A stretch of 30,816 nt of DNA from CAYVQA01 sp045119035 (GCA_045119035.1 JBGVCU010000025.1:1-30816); one strand, 5' to 3'. Positions 14,424-21,199 are shown, counted from the first letter of the stretch. The notes: a model not told the origin generated them from the letters alone. Program-made: numbers and translations.

Positions 14424-14670
14424 TAATACCAATCAGGTTCATCACCTTCAAGCGGTGAGTATTTAAACACGCTATCCGCATTTTCAACATTTGAAACATC
14501 CCACTTTGAAATGTCACCGTTGAACTCGGAATCGTAGAACAATCCGTGTATATCTGTTATCAAAGAAGTATCGATAAAGTTGAGGTCACAATTGATACTT
14601 TTTCTTCAATTGTTTCATCAATAATCTTATTTAATTCAGCCTTAGTTTTAGGTCTAATGGTTTGTAACAT
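14424..14670 (-). pseudogene. Frameshifted DUF285 copy with one repeat
   Basis: A good Shine-Dalgarno (GAGGA) leads into ATG at about 14670 and MLQTIRPKTKAELNKIIDETIEEK. The frame then goes off-phase at a run of five A (near 14604). In the -1 frame it continues SINCDLNFIDTSLITD, FYDSEFNGDISKWDVSNVEN and the cap SPLEGDEPDWY-stop. Rejoined it would be about 81 residues, with one repeat and without the YLNES start of its paralogues. A disabled copy is likely; slippage at A5 could still make some product. Confidence 0.75.
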
Positions 14671-14772
14671 TTTCAAATCCTCAGATATTGGCGATTGCTC
14701 GCCCTTTAAAATTAACTTTCATATTGTATTGCTTTTTAGAAAGCAAGTATAAATGAAATCACAAATGGAAGT

Positions 14773-14842
14773 GCATTTAAACTACAATTAAATATTTAAT
14801 TGTAAATAGAAGCTGTTGACCTTCAGGTCAATAGTAGTTCAC
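14773..14842 (+). promoter_or_regulatory. Two-hairpin leader element B, upstream of 14881
   Basis: A TACAAT -10-like box (14783-14788) sits in the palindrome ACAATTAAATATTTAATTGT. The linker TGTAAATAGAAGC, a hairpin TTGACC-TTCA-GGTCAA and the tail AGTTCAC follow. The C-to-T and G-to-A changes in palindrome 1 relative to the other copies are compensatory. Confidence 0.7.
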
Positions 14843-14880
14843 AATATTAATGTAATTTTTAAACAAGGATTTTAAACTTT

Positions 14881-15138
14881 ATGAACCTTTTTAGAAAATT
14901 TTTAATTTTTTTTACAAAAACTGATTTTGTATATACGGATAAGAAAGACTTAAAGAATCACATAACTGATACCGGATATTCGGTTGAATGGGATTTTAAT
15001 TCAGACGTAACACGTTTTAAATTTTTAAAAATTTTATATGCGTATGCACCTAATAAAAACTATAAAAAGAAATTAAAGAAAGATATTGAAAGATTAAAAT
15101 CAAAATTGATCACTGATGAATACGATATCAACTTTTAA
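14881..15138 (+). CDS. Unknown basic protein, 85 aa
   Basis: Starts MNLFRKFLIFFTKTDFVYTD; the first 15 residues are hydrophobic but too short and basic for a clear membrane span. The C-terminus is Lys-rich (KKKLKKDIERLKSKL). First gene of a small operon with 15150-15560 behind the two-hairpin leader B. Family not recognised. Confidence 0.65.
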   Translation: MNLFRKFLIFFTKTDFVYTDKKDLKNHITDTGYSVEWDFNSDVTRFKFLKILYAYAPNKNYKKKLKKDIERLKSKLITDEYDINF

Positions 15139-15149
15139 AGGAGTTAAAT

Positions 15150-15560
15150 ATGACAAATAAAATAGAAGTTGCAGTTGACAAAGAGAAATTATACGTTTTA
15201 GAAGGTGATTTTGATTACGAAACTCAGATAGAGAATATCTTGGAATCTTTTGACTTCGAACGTGTTAAGAAAGCAATGAAAGCACTAAATTGGAAGTACC
15301 GCACTTCTGATTTTAAAGAGTATATTCCTGATATTCAAGAACTTAAAAAGACTGCTAAAGAATGCTTAGAACACGCAATTAAGTGTAATTTTTCAGAGAC
15401 TGGTGGATTTCTTGCAACACATGAATTCGGTGTTTTAAATCTGTACTTTGTTTTAGAGGAAACATTTTTTGAGACTTCAGATTTAAAGAATGTTACAATC
15501 TATGAAAAACATCTAAACAAAGAAAAGATATTAAAGAAGATTAAAAAGAAAAATAGATAA
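15150..15560 (+). CDS. Unknown protein, 136 aa, with a truncated paralogue at 30324
   Basis: AAAGGAG lies 7 nt before the ATG. The C-terminal 75 residues, from YIPDIQELKKTAKECLE through ETGGFLATHEFGVLNLYFVLEET to a Lys-rich end, are closely matched by the fragment at 30324-30560. The protein is soluble, with an acidic N-terminal half. The only functional clue is that a second copy existed in the same genome and was broken by an insertion element. Confidence 0.75.
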   Translation: MTNKIEVAVDKEKLYVLEGDFDYETQIENILESFDFERVKKAMKALNWKYRTSDFKEYIPDIQELKKTAKECLEHAIKCNFSETGGFLATHEFGVLNLYFVLEETFFETSDLKNVTIYEKHLNKEKILKKIKKKNR

Positions 15561-15647
15561 TTATCCATACAAAAAAATGCTGATTTGAAAATTTCAAAAA
15601 GTTCTGTATCTTTTAAGGATTTAAAATTTAAACAAACTTTCATTGTG

Positions 15648-15712
15648 GTGAACTGCTATTGACCTTCAATTGTAAATAGAAGCTATTGACCTTTAGGTCA
15701 ATAGCAGTTCAC
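15648..15712. repeat. Two-hairpin element C, rearranged copy between convergent genes
   Basis: This copy starts with the inverted 3' end of the element. GTGAACTGCTATTGACC at its left pairs with GGTCAATAGCAGTTCAC at its right, a 17-bp perfect inverted repeat. The usual TGTAAATAGAAGC linker and the inner TTGACC/GGTCAA hairpin lie inside. It lies between the 3' ends of 15150-15560 (+) and 15741-16163 (-) and may act as a terminator. Confidence 0.7.
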
Positions 15713-15740
15713 AGTCTATTTGCTATTATGCAATTAACAA

Positions 15741-16163
15741 CTAAAGTTGTGTCATTTTAGGCAATATAAATCTGCATTGTTTAATCCAATACTCAAGCAT
15801 CTCATCAATCTTTGTAATGTTTGCACTTTCATCTAAAACATCACGTAAGCATTTTAACGCTTCAACGATATACTCGATTGTTGTTATTACGCTACCAACG
15901 GAATCTGTTAAATACACGTTATCTATGATAAAGCTTGATGAAAGACTATTTAGATTAGGTGCATCTTTATGAGTACTAATTACGTACAATTCAAGAACAT
16001 AATCTAAATCATCCGCAATTTTTTTATAATATTCTTCTGTAAGTTTATGGATTGTATAAAACTGTTCACCTTTACAATTCACGTGAAGAAAAATCAGATT
16101 GTTTCTTGCACCTGATAATTCTGAAATGGCATCAAGAAACTCATTTTCGTAATGTGTTTTCAT
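15741..16163 (-). CDS. Dps/ferritin-like protein
   Basis: From the ATG at 16163 the protein has 140 residues. It reads as a four-helix bundle with the Dps-type first-helix pattern: LHVNCKGEQFYTIHKLTEEYY followed by DDLDYVLEL, matching the H-x-x-x-G-x-x-F-x-x-x-H-x-x-x-E-x-Y and D-x-x-x-E ferroxidase-region spacing. Dps proteins oxidise and store iron and protect DNA. An in-phase ATG at 16199 lies inside the dispersed hairpin element and would add 12 residues (MNLQVHTFRVSI). I prefer the internal start because it begins the conserved helix. Two late promoters lie upstream. Confidence 0.6.
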   Translation of the reverse strand: MKTHYENEFLDAISELSGARNNLIFLHVNCKGEQFYTIHKLTEEYYKKIADDLDYVLELYVISTHKDAPNLNSLSSSFIIDNVYLTDSVGSVITTIEYIVEALKCLRDVLDESANITKIDEMLEYWIKQCRFILPKMTQL

Positions 16164-16180
16164 AATACTAACTCTGAATG

Positions 16181-16224
16181 TATGAACCTGAAGGTTCATA
16201 TTTTTATCCGTTGATTTTATATAA
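16181..16224 (+). repeat. Dispersed hairpin element, copy 3
   Basis: TATGAACC-TGAA-GGTTCATA, then TTTTTATCCGTTGATTTTAT. A full consensus copy located between the Dps-like gene and its late promoters. Confidence 0.8.
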
Positions 16225-16243
16225 TATTTATATAATATTTATA
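16225..16243 (-). promoter_or_regulatory. Two tandem T4-type late promoters
   Basis: TATAAATA occurs at 16225-16232 and 16236-16243 on the minus strand, spaced 11 bp apart, upstream of the Dps-like gene. Confidence 0.55.
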
Positions 16244-16330
16244 TAATATCGTTTAAAATAGAGGAATTTAATAAGATTTTAAAAACGAATTGAAAATTTA
16301 AGAGAAATATTTGATATCAATGATATATTA

Positions 16331-16528
16331 TTGCTAGAGATCGTAACATTGATATTGATTATTTTAGTGGGGAGTACATCAAAATTGAAAATAATTAATT
16401 ATATTATATATAAAGTATTGTATAATTTTAGATATGAATGTTGTAAAAAAGTTACAGATTATTTGTTCGATACCATCTTTGTGTTTTATTGCGTGATGGA
16501 AGATAAAAAAGCATTAAAAGGAAACTAA
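16331..16528 (+). CDS. Possible small membrane protein, 65 aa
   Basis: The frame from a TTG at 16331 gives a hydrophobic N-terminus (LEIVTLILIILVG) and a Cys-containing second half, ending one nucleotide before the ATG of the next gene. Its AAAGGAAAC tail provides the ribosome site of that next gene. There is no ATG and no clear Shine-Dalgarno, so the start and even the reality of the gene are uncertain. Confidence 0.35.
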   Translation: MLEIVTLILIILVGSTSKLKIINYIIYKVLYNFRYECCKKVTDYLFDTIFVFYCVMEDKKALKGN

Positions 16529-16529
16529 T

Positions 16530-17189
16530 ATGGCTAAAATTGGCTTAAATTCAATGACGTTTAATAATGATATTAATATCTTAAAGAATTTAAAAAAAGA
16601 TATTGATACTTATGAATGTACAAAACCATTTTTATTACAGAATTACCTCAAATTGCTAGATATTGGAATTGAATGCCAAACATTTAGTTCGTTGATTGTA
16701 AATGAATATGATTTAACAGATAAAAGTGATAGATATAGATTTCTAAAAGAGTTTAAAGAAACTTGTACTTTGGCTAACGATCTAGGTTGTTCCAAACTTA
16801 TGTTTGGTATGGAAAGATTTAGAAAAGTAATCAACGATGATATTCTAAATTTTTTTGTAGAACTGTTAGATATTGCTAAAGATTATAATATGAAATTATT
16901 ATACGAAGCAATTTCAAATTCTAAGTTTTTATCAAATCATAAACAGTTGATCAAATTTACAAAGGAACATAATTTAGATGGTATTCATGTAGATTTTGGA
17001 ACATTGATTAATGAAAATGAAAGTTTAGAAGACTTAGCAAAAGAAACAAACATTTTAAATATTCATACACCATTTGGATTAATTATAAAAAATATTCCAT
17101 TTGACATTTCGTATGAAAATTATACTAAGAAAAGTTTAACTGAAAAAGAAATTAAAGAATTTTTGGAGCAAATTAAATGTGGAAAGTAA
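16530..17189 (+). CDS. Sugar-phosphate isomerase/epimerase-like TIM barrel protein
   Basis: The 219-residue protein follows the xylose-isomerase-like (AP endonuclease 2) TIM-barrel pattern. It has an early MAKIGLNSMTF strand, GCSKLMFGME near residue 90, NMKLLYEAISNSKF near 123 (Glu expected to bind metal), and LDGIHVDFGTLI near 150 (His and Asp of the metal site). It is shorter than most members (about 270). It overlaps the Nudix gene by 13 nt, so the two are co-translated. The substrate cannot be inferred; the neighbours suggest NAD- or nucleotide-sugar chemistry. Confidence 0.65.
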   Translation: MAKIGLNSMTFNNDINILKNLKKDIDTYECTKPFLLQNYLKLLDIGIECQTFSSLIVNEYDLTDKSDRYRFLKEFKETCTLANDLGCSKLMFGMERFRKVINDDILNFFVELLDIAKDYNMKLLYEAISNSKFLSNHKQLIKFTKEHNLDGIHVDFGTLINENESLEDLAKETNILNIHTPFGLIIKNIPFDISYENYTKKSLTEKEIKEFLEQIKCGK

Positions 17190-17722
17190 ATCAAGAGAAT
17201 TTAACGTTACGTACACCTATTTTTGATGTTATTTCTGTTAACAAATCATCAGATACATATACTTTTAATGCTATTAAGTTAAGATGTCCTAATTGGGTAT
17301 CTGCAGTAATTTATAATACAGATACTAAAAAATTCATATTAAATAAAGAATTTAGACATGGTATTAACGATTATTGCTTAGATTTTCCATCAGGAACTGT
17401 TGAGGAAAATGAAACACCAGAACAGGCAATTTTACGAGAAGTAAAGGAAGAAACAGGGTACAATGGTGAAATTGTATGCAAATTGTTCGAGGGGAATCCG
17501 AATACCGCATTCATGGATAATACCCAAACCTGTTTTTATATTGAAGTTTCGGGTGAAAGGGAAGAACGAAAATTAGATAAGTTTGAAGATATTGAAACTG
17601 TTGAAATTGACAACTTATTTGAAATTAAAGATAAATTTATTAGTATTTCACAGCAGTTAGCATTTGAAAAATATAGACGATTAAAAGAAGTATTAAAGAC
17701 AACATGGATTCCACAGGTGTAG
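17177..17722 (+). CDS. Nudix hydrolase (ADP-ribose pyrophosphatase-like)
   Basis: The 181-residue protein has a complete Nudix box, GTVEENETPEQAILREVKEE followed by TG (residues about 75-97), with the catalytic REVKEE. The preceding VSAVIYNTDTKKFILNKEFR and FPSG segments are those of the ADP-ribose pyrophosphatase branch. It would hydrolyse ADP-ribose or a related X-linked nucleoside diphosphate. GGAG precedes the ATG inside the upstream gene. It lies one gene away from a nicotinamidase, which fits NAD turnover. Confidence 0.85.
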   Translation: MWKVNQENLTLRTPIFDVISVNKSSDTYTFNAIKLRCPNWVSAVIYNTDTKKFILNKEFRHGINDYCLDFPSGTVEENETPEQAILREVKEETGYNGEIVCKLFEGNPNTAFMDNTQTCFYIEVSGEREERKLDKFEDIETVEIDNLFEIKDKFISISQQLAFEKYRRLKEVLKTTWIPQV

Positions 17723-17772
17723 TTATTTTTAGTGGAACTTTCGGAGTATAAAGCTTTTAAGTGTTTAGATTT

Positions 17773-17854
17773 TTCAAGATCAAAAGCACTTAAACTACAA
17801 TCAAGTATTTGATTGTAAATAGAAGCTATTGACCTGAAGGTCAATAGCAGTTCA
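17773..17854 (+). promoter_or_regulatory. Two-hairpin leader element D with promoter, upstream of the nicotinamidase
   Basis: TTCAAG (17773-17778), 17 bp, TACAAT (17796-17801), then palindrome ACAATCAAGTATTTGATTGT, linker TGTAAATAGAAGC, hairpin GCTATTGACC-TGAA-GGTCAATAGC and AGTTCA. The promoter boxes match copy A upstream of queD almost base for base. Confidence 0.7.
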
Positions 17855-17880
17855 TCATCAACGCAATTAAGGAATTTAGA

Positions 17881-18393
17881 ATGAAAGTTTTAGTTTTAGT
17901 AGATATTCAAAATGATTTTATCAATGGTAGTTTAGGAGTAGGTAAACGAAAATTTAATGTTGCATTTAACAATATTAAGTCAATTTTTAAAGATTATGAT
18001 TATTATGTAGTTACTAAGGATTGGCATCCTAAAGATCATTGTTCATTTAATACTAATGGTGGTGAATGGCCTCCACATTGTATTAAAAATCGTAAAGGTT
18101 CACGAATATATGACGAACTTGACGAAATGTTAAAAGATACAAAAAATGTAATCATTTTAAAAAGTCAGGAACAAAATACTGAACAGCATGGTGTTGATTG
18201 CTATGATGATGAATTTAACGACGATGATATTACAATGGATTTTGTAGGACTTTGTTACGATAATTGTGTTTATAATTGTGCAAAAATTACAAAAGCATAT
18301 CATAAAAATATTAGTGTTAGAATTATTAAGAATTGTACAGTTGAAATTGATAATAAAGCAAAATTAGATTTATCAAACATTGAAGTTATTTAA
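17881..18393 (+). CDS. pncA: Nicotinamidase (isochorismatase family)
   Basis: The 170-residue protein has the complete PncA layout: VLVDIQNDF (catalytic Asp at residue 8), TKDWHPKDHCSF and GGEWPPHC (metal-binding Asp/His set), IILKSQE (catalytic Lys) and VGLCYDNCVYNCA (nucleophilic Cys). It converts nicotinamide to nicotinate, the first step of bacterial NAD salvage. AAGGA precedes the ATG. The gene is behind the two-hairpin leader D and next to the Nudix gene. A phage copy may restore NAD that host defences destroy; that is inference. Confidence 0.88.
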   Translation: MKVLVLVDIQNDFINGSLGVGKRKFNVAFNNIKSIFKDYDYYVVTKDWHPKDHCSFNTNGGEWPPHCIKNRKGSRIYDELDEMLKDTKNVIILKSQEQNTEQHGVDCYDDEFNDDDITMDFVGLCYDNCVYNCAKITKAYHKNISVRIIKNCTVEIDNKAKLDLSNIEVI

Positions 18394-18442
18394 TTTTAAG
18401 AAACCATAAGTAAGACTTGTCTATTTCAACTACATGATTTAT

Positions 18443-18461
18443 GGGGATTTTCAAAATCCCC
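18443..18461. terminator. Convergent terminator
   Basis: GGGGATTTT-C-AAAATCCCC between the ends of the nicotinamidase (+) and the 38-aa gene (-). One of the few GC-rich hairpins in the window. Confidence 0.75.
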
Positions 18462-18471
18462 GTTTATGTAA

Positions 18472-18588
18472 TTATTTACAATTTGATAAATTTAATAATC
18501 TATCTAATACTAGCTTAATGCAATATGCAAATGGAATCGACATTGCAACCAAAAGAAGTACAAATGCAGCAAATAATATATAACTCAT
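18472..18588 (-). CDS. Small membrane peptide, 38 aa
   Basis: The ATG at 18588 overlaps the TGA of the upstream gene (ATGA), so it is translationally coupled. It encodes MSYILFAAFVLLLVAMSIPF and a basic C-terminal tail (IKLVLDRLLNLSNCK): one membrane span with a short tail. The size would fit a minimal holin, a spanin partner or a superinfection-type membrane peptide, but nothing decides between them. A terminator follows directly. Confidence 0.6.
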   Translation of the reverse strand: MSYILFAAFVLLLVAMSIPFAYCIKLVLDRLLNLSNCK

Positions 18589-19118
18589 TTAATTCTCTCT
18601 AAAATGGCTTTGTCTAATTTATTATTGTTAATGGTAAATGTAATAGGTAAAGAACCATCAACAATTGTATGACAAATAAAACTATATTTAACATTATTGT
18701 TTAAATGTCTTTTTATTGTTTCATAATTATATATTTTATCATTTACATATAACTCATATAGTTTTTTCTTTGTTTTATTGATGTAACGATAGATTTTATC
18801 TATAACGTCTTTCCAGTCATAATTTAACGGATTTTGAACTTCATCATCAATCAAATGAACAATAATTTTAATTGACTCAATCATTGCGTTGGAAATATTG
18901 TAGATCTTATCTTGTTTACCATCAGAAAATTCATCAGTGTAATTTTCCGAGTAACCCAAGATATCTAATGTTGTTTGATTGATATTTAACGGTTCAAATT
19001 TAATTCCATACTTGTCACAAATTGCTTTTACAGCAACTGGGAGTTCTTTTATCACATTTACTGATTTTAGAGCTTCGTCTAATTCAATTTTATTTTGAAA
19101 ATCTTTGAATTTTAACAT
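18585..19118 (-). CDS. Unknown protein with possible capsid-targeting N-terminus, 177 aa
   Basis: Starts MLKFKDFQNKIELDEALKS; MxxFxxF and L-D-E followed by A resemble T4-type capsid-targeting peptides, though the cut would come later (residue 15) than in its DUF285 neighbours. The rest is helical and basic, with a LIDDEVQNPLNYDWKDVIDK segment. A TATAAATA late promoter lies 45 bp upstream. The Shine-Dalgarno is weak. No family recognised. Confidence 0.6.
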   Translation of the reverse strand: MLKFKDFQNKIELDEALKSVNVIKELPVAVKAICDKYGIKFEPLNINQTTLDILGYSENYTDEFSDGKQDKIYNISNAMIESIKIIVHLIDDEVQNPLNYDWKDVIDKIYRYINKTKKKLYELYVNDKIYNYETIKRHLNNNVKYSFICHTIVDGSLPITFTINNNKLDKAILERIK

Positions 19119-19162
19119 TTTTATAAATTTGTTATTGATTATGTTGAATAATTATTATATAA

Positions 19163-19170
19163 TATTTATA
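19163..19170 (-). promoter_or_regulatory. T4-type late promoter for 19118-18472
   Basis: TATAAATA on the minus strand in the divergent gap before the sigma factor gene. The same stretch reads TATAATA on the plus strand and may also serve the gene at 19194. Confidence 0.5.
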
Positions 19171-19193
19171 TAATAACATAGAGTTTTTTTCAA

Positions 19194-20000
19194 ATGGCTT
19201 TAAAGCATAATTATACAAATGAATTAGAATTAAAATCACTATTAATTAGAATTAAAAATACAAGAATTGAAGATAACACAGTTTCAACATCTGTTACTAA
19301 TCCCAGAAACGATAAAGAAACAGTTAAAAAGAACAATCAAATTAAAAAATACATTAAGTGGTATATTCGTATTTTAAATTCTAAAAGCAAATCATCAAAA
19401 TCTTTAAGCGTTCAAAAACATTTAAAACAAAAAGTTGTAGAATTATCTGAAAATTGCTTAATAGATACATCATCATATAACAAATTTGGTCAAATTATCT
19501 TATTAATGATAAACAGAATTATGACTAAACCTCAGTTTTCCGGTTATACATACAAAGATGATTTTACATCAGACGCAGTATTTAAAATTTTAAAATATTT
19601 AGACAACTTTGATCATACATTAATTTCAAAAACATCAGGTCAATATGTAAATGCATTTGCATATATCACACAGATTATACACAATTCTATTATGTATATC
19701 ATCAACACTAAAAAGGCTGAACAGGATTTCATCAAATCACAAATCTTATATCAGAGAATTGCTCAAAATAAAGGTGTAGATGTTAATAACAATTCTTATT
19801 ATAACGATTATTACGATAAGATGATTACATTAGAGCAAGTTGACAATATATATGATAAGTGCTTAAGTATTTGCAAAAAGAATAGTACAGACACAAAAAT
19901 CTTAATTGAATATCAAGATAAAATCACAGATATTGATGAACTTGCAAACTTAAAAGAATTACAAAAACAATATAAGAATTTAACATTAAAGAGAATTTAA
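19194..20000 (+). CDS. 55: Late-transcription sigma factor, T4 gp55-like
   Basis: The 268-residue protein aligns with the core of T4 gp55. FSGYTYKDDFTSDAVFKILK...LDNFDHT is the counterpart of the gp55 stretch FSGYTQ...IKGLHNFDET, and AFAYITQIIHNSIMYIINTKKAEQ corresponds to [20 protein letters not shown]. gp55 lets host RNA polymerase recognise TATAAATA late promoters on DNA bearing a sliding clamp. The N-terminal 120 residues are a basic extension not present in T4 gp55 (185 aa). It is followed at once by the gp33-like gene, as expected for late-transcription partners. The many TATAAATA sites in this window are its probable targets. Confidence 0.85.
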   Translation: MALKHNYTNELELKSLLIRIKNTRIEDNTVSTSVTNPRNDKETVKKNNQIKKYIKWYIRILNSKSKSSKSLSVQKHLKQKVVELSENCLIDTSSYNKFGQIILLMINRIMTKPQFSGYTYKDDFTSDAVFKILKYLDNFDHTLISKTSGQYVNAFAYITQIIHNSIMYIINTKKAEQDFIKSQILYQRIAQNKGVDVNNNSYYNDYYDKMITLEQVDNIYDKCLSICKKNSTDTKILIEYQDKITDIDELANLKELQKQYKNLTLKRI

Positions 20001-20001
20001 A

Positions 20002-20253
20002 ATGGATGTAGATTTAAAATATGCAAAAATAGTAAAGGATTGCTTAGATTATATTGTAAAAATTAGAACTGAAAATCCAACGATGAAACTATTAGACATT
20101 ATTCAATCATTTTGTTTTGAATATGAATTAGATGTAGAAGAAGTTGGAGATGCAATTTCTCAAGACTATTATTTTAAACAGTTGATTGAAGATGATATGA
20201 AGGTGTCTGAAGAAAAACTTGATAATCAAATTGCAGAATTGGACGATTGGTAA
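20002..20253 (+). CDS. 33: Late transcription coactivator, T4 gp33-like
   Basis: The 83-residue acidic protein has the gp33-type middle (PTMKLLDIIQSFCFEYELDVEEVGDAIS, residues 27-54), a helix-turn-helix-like pair that binds the RNA polymerase flap. Its C-terminus ends LDDW, in a position where gp33 ends in a short sliding-clamp-binding tail. It starts one nucleotide after the gp55 stop. gp33 couples polymerase to the clamp for late transcription. The call rests on pattern and on its neighbour. Confidence 0.65.
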   Translation: MDVDLKYAKIVKDCLDYIVKIRTENPTMKLLDIIQSFCFEYELDVEEVGDAISQDYYFKQLIEDDMKVSEEKLDNQIAELDDW

Positions 20254-20275
20254 AAAATCGTCTATAATGATATTA

Positions 20276-20354
20276 AAACGCTGATAGATTAAGATTACTT
20301 AAGTTTGTGTATAGATATACTACAAATGCCTTAATATCGTTCTATCAGCGTTTT
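20276..20354 (+). ncRNA. Structured RNA-like element, copy 2
   Basis: AACGCTGATAGA and TCTATCAGCGTT form a perfect 12-bp outer stem. Inside are TTAAG-ATTA-CTTAA and a second hairpin TTTGT-GTAT-AGAT-ATAC-T-ACAAA. The first pair of hairpin 1 is T-A here and C-G in copy 1 (690-768): compensatory. It lies downstream of gp33 and is followed by a T-run. Confidence 0.6.
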
Positions 20355-20401
20355 AATTCGATTAATCTTCAAAATGATCAGTGTTATTAACATTGTCAAT
20401 C

Positions 20402-20444
20402 GGAACCTGAAGGTTCATATTTTTATCCGTTGATTTTATATAAA
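20402..20444 (+). repeat. Dispersed hairpin element, copy 4
   Basis: GGAACC-TGAA-GGTTC hairpin, TTTTTATCCGTTGATTTTAT. Here the element reads as terminator followed directly by the late promoter of the neck gene. Confidence 0.75.
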
Positions 20445-20446
20445 TA
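20439..20446 (+). promoter_or_regulatory. T4-type late promoter for the neck genes
   Basis: TATAAATA 24 bp before the ATG at 20471, overlapping the right end of hairpin element copy 4. Confidence 0.7.
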
Positions 20447-20470
20447 TAATAAATTATCGATACAATCAAA

Positions 20471-21199
20471 ATGAATATTGATACAAAATTAAAATTAATA
20501 ACATACGTTAGAAAAATGTTAGGTGCACCTCAAATTGAAATTGAAGTGTCTGACGATCAAATTTCTCAAATTATTTCTGATACGATTCAAATATTTACTG
20601 AAATCGCATACGGAACGTTAGAAGCAACTGCAGTTGTTCAATTTAAAGGTAAGGGCGATTATAAAATGCCTCCTACCATTACTAATATTATTAAAGTATC
20701 TAAAGGTAATTTTGGAAGCGGTGGTCTTTCAGGTTTCAATAATTTATATGGTTCTGATTTAGTTCCTGATATGTGGTCTGAACAATTCTTTACATCAGGA
20801 TTAACAGGAAATATCTTACAAAATATTATTGTTGTTTCAAATCTACAAGCAACAATGGAAAAATATTTTGGTGATGATATTTATTATAATTTCAACCCTC
20901 ACAAAAAAGTTTTACAGGTATTCGAACCATTTAACGGAATTGCAATGATACATTATAATTATGAATATATACCTGATGAAGTTGATGAAGTTTACAATCA
21001 AATGTGGGTTAAACGAATGTGTGTTGCAAAAACAAAATTGTTATGGGGTTCTGTTGTTGGTAAATATTCCGGAACATTAGTTGGTGGTGCAACTATTAAC
21101 TATTCAGATATAAAATCAGATGCACAATCTGAAATTGATAAATTAGAAGAAGAATTAAAAGAGCGTTGGGAAGATCCTGCTCCTATGATGGTGTGTTAA
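20471..21199 (+). CDS. 13: Neck protein, T4 gp13-like
   Basis: The 242-residue protein matches T4 gp13 at both ends. The N-terminal VRKMLGAPQIEIEVSDDQI corresponds to LRRLGAPIINVELTPDQI. The C-terminal MWVKRMCVAKTKLLWGSV...LVGGATINYSDI...EIDKLEEELKE corresponds to RWVKDYATALAKELNG...PGGVTIDG...EKEALREEL. gp13 joins the packaged head to the tail at the neck. T4 gp13 has 309 residues; the middle is shorter here. The gp15-like gene starts directly after its stop. Confidence 0.82.
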   Translation: MNIDTKLKLITYVRKMLGAPQIEIEVSDDQISQIISDTIQIFTEIAYGTLEATAVVQFKGKGDYKMPPTITNIIKVSKGNFGSGGLSGFNNLYGSDLVPDMWSEQFFTSGLTGNILQNIIVVSNLQATMEKYFGDDIYYNFNPHKKVLQVFEPFNGIAMIHYNYEYIPDEVDEVYNQMWVKRMCVAKTKLLWGSVVGKYSGTLVGGATINYSDIKSDAQSEIDKLEEELKERWEDPAPMMVC

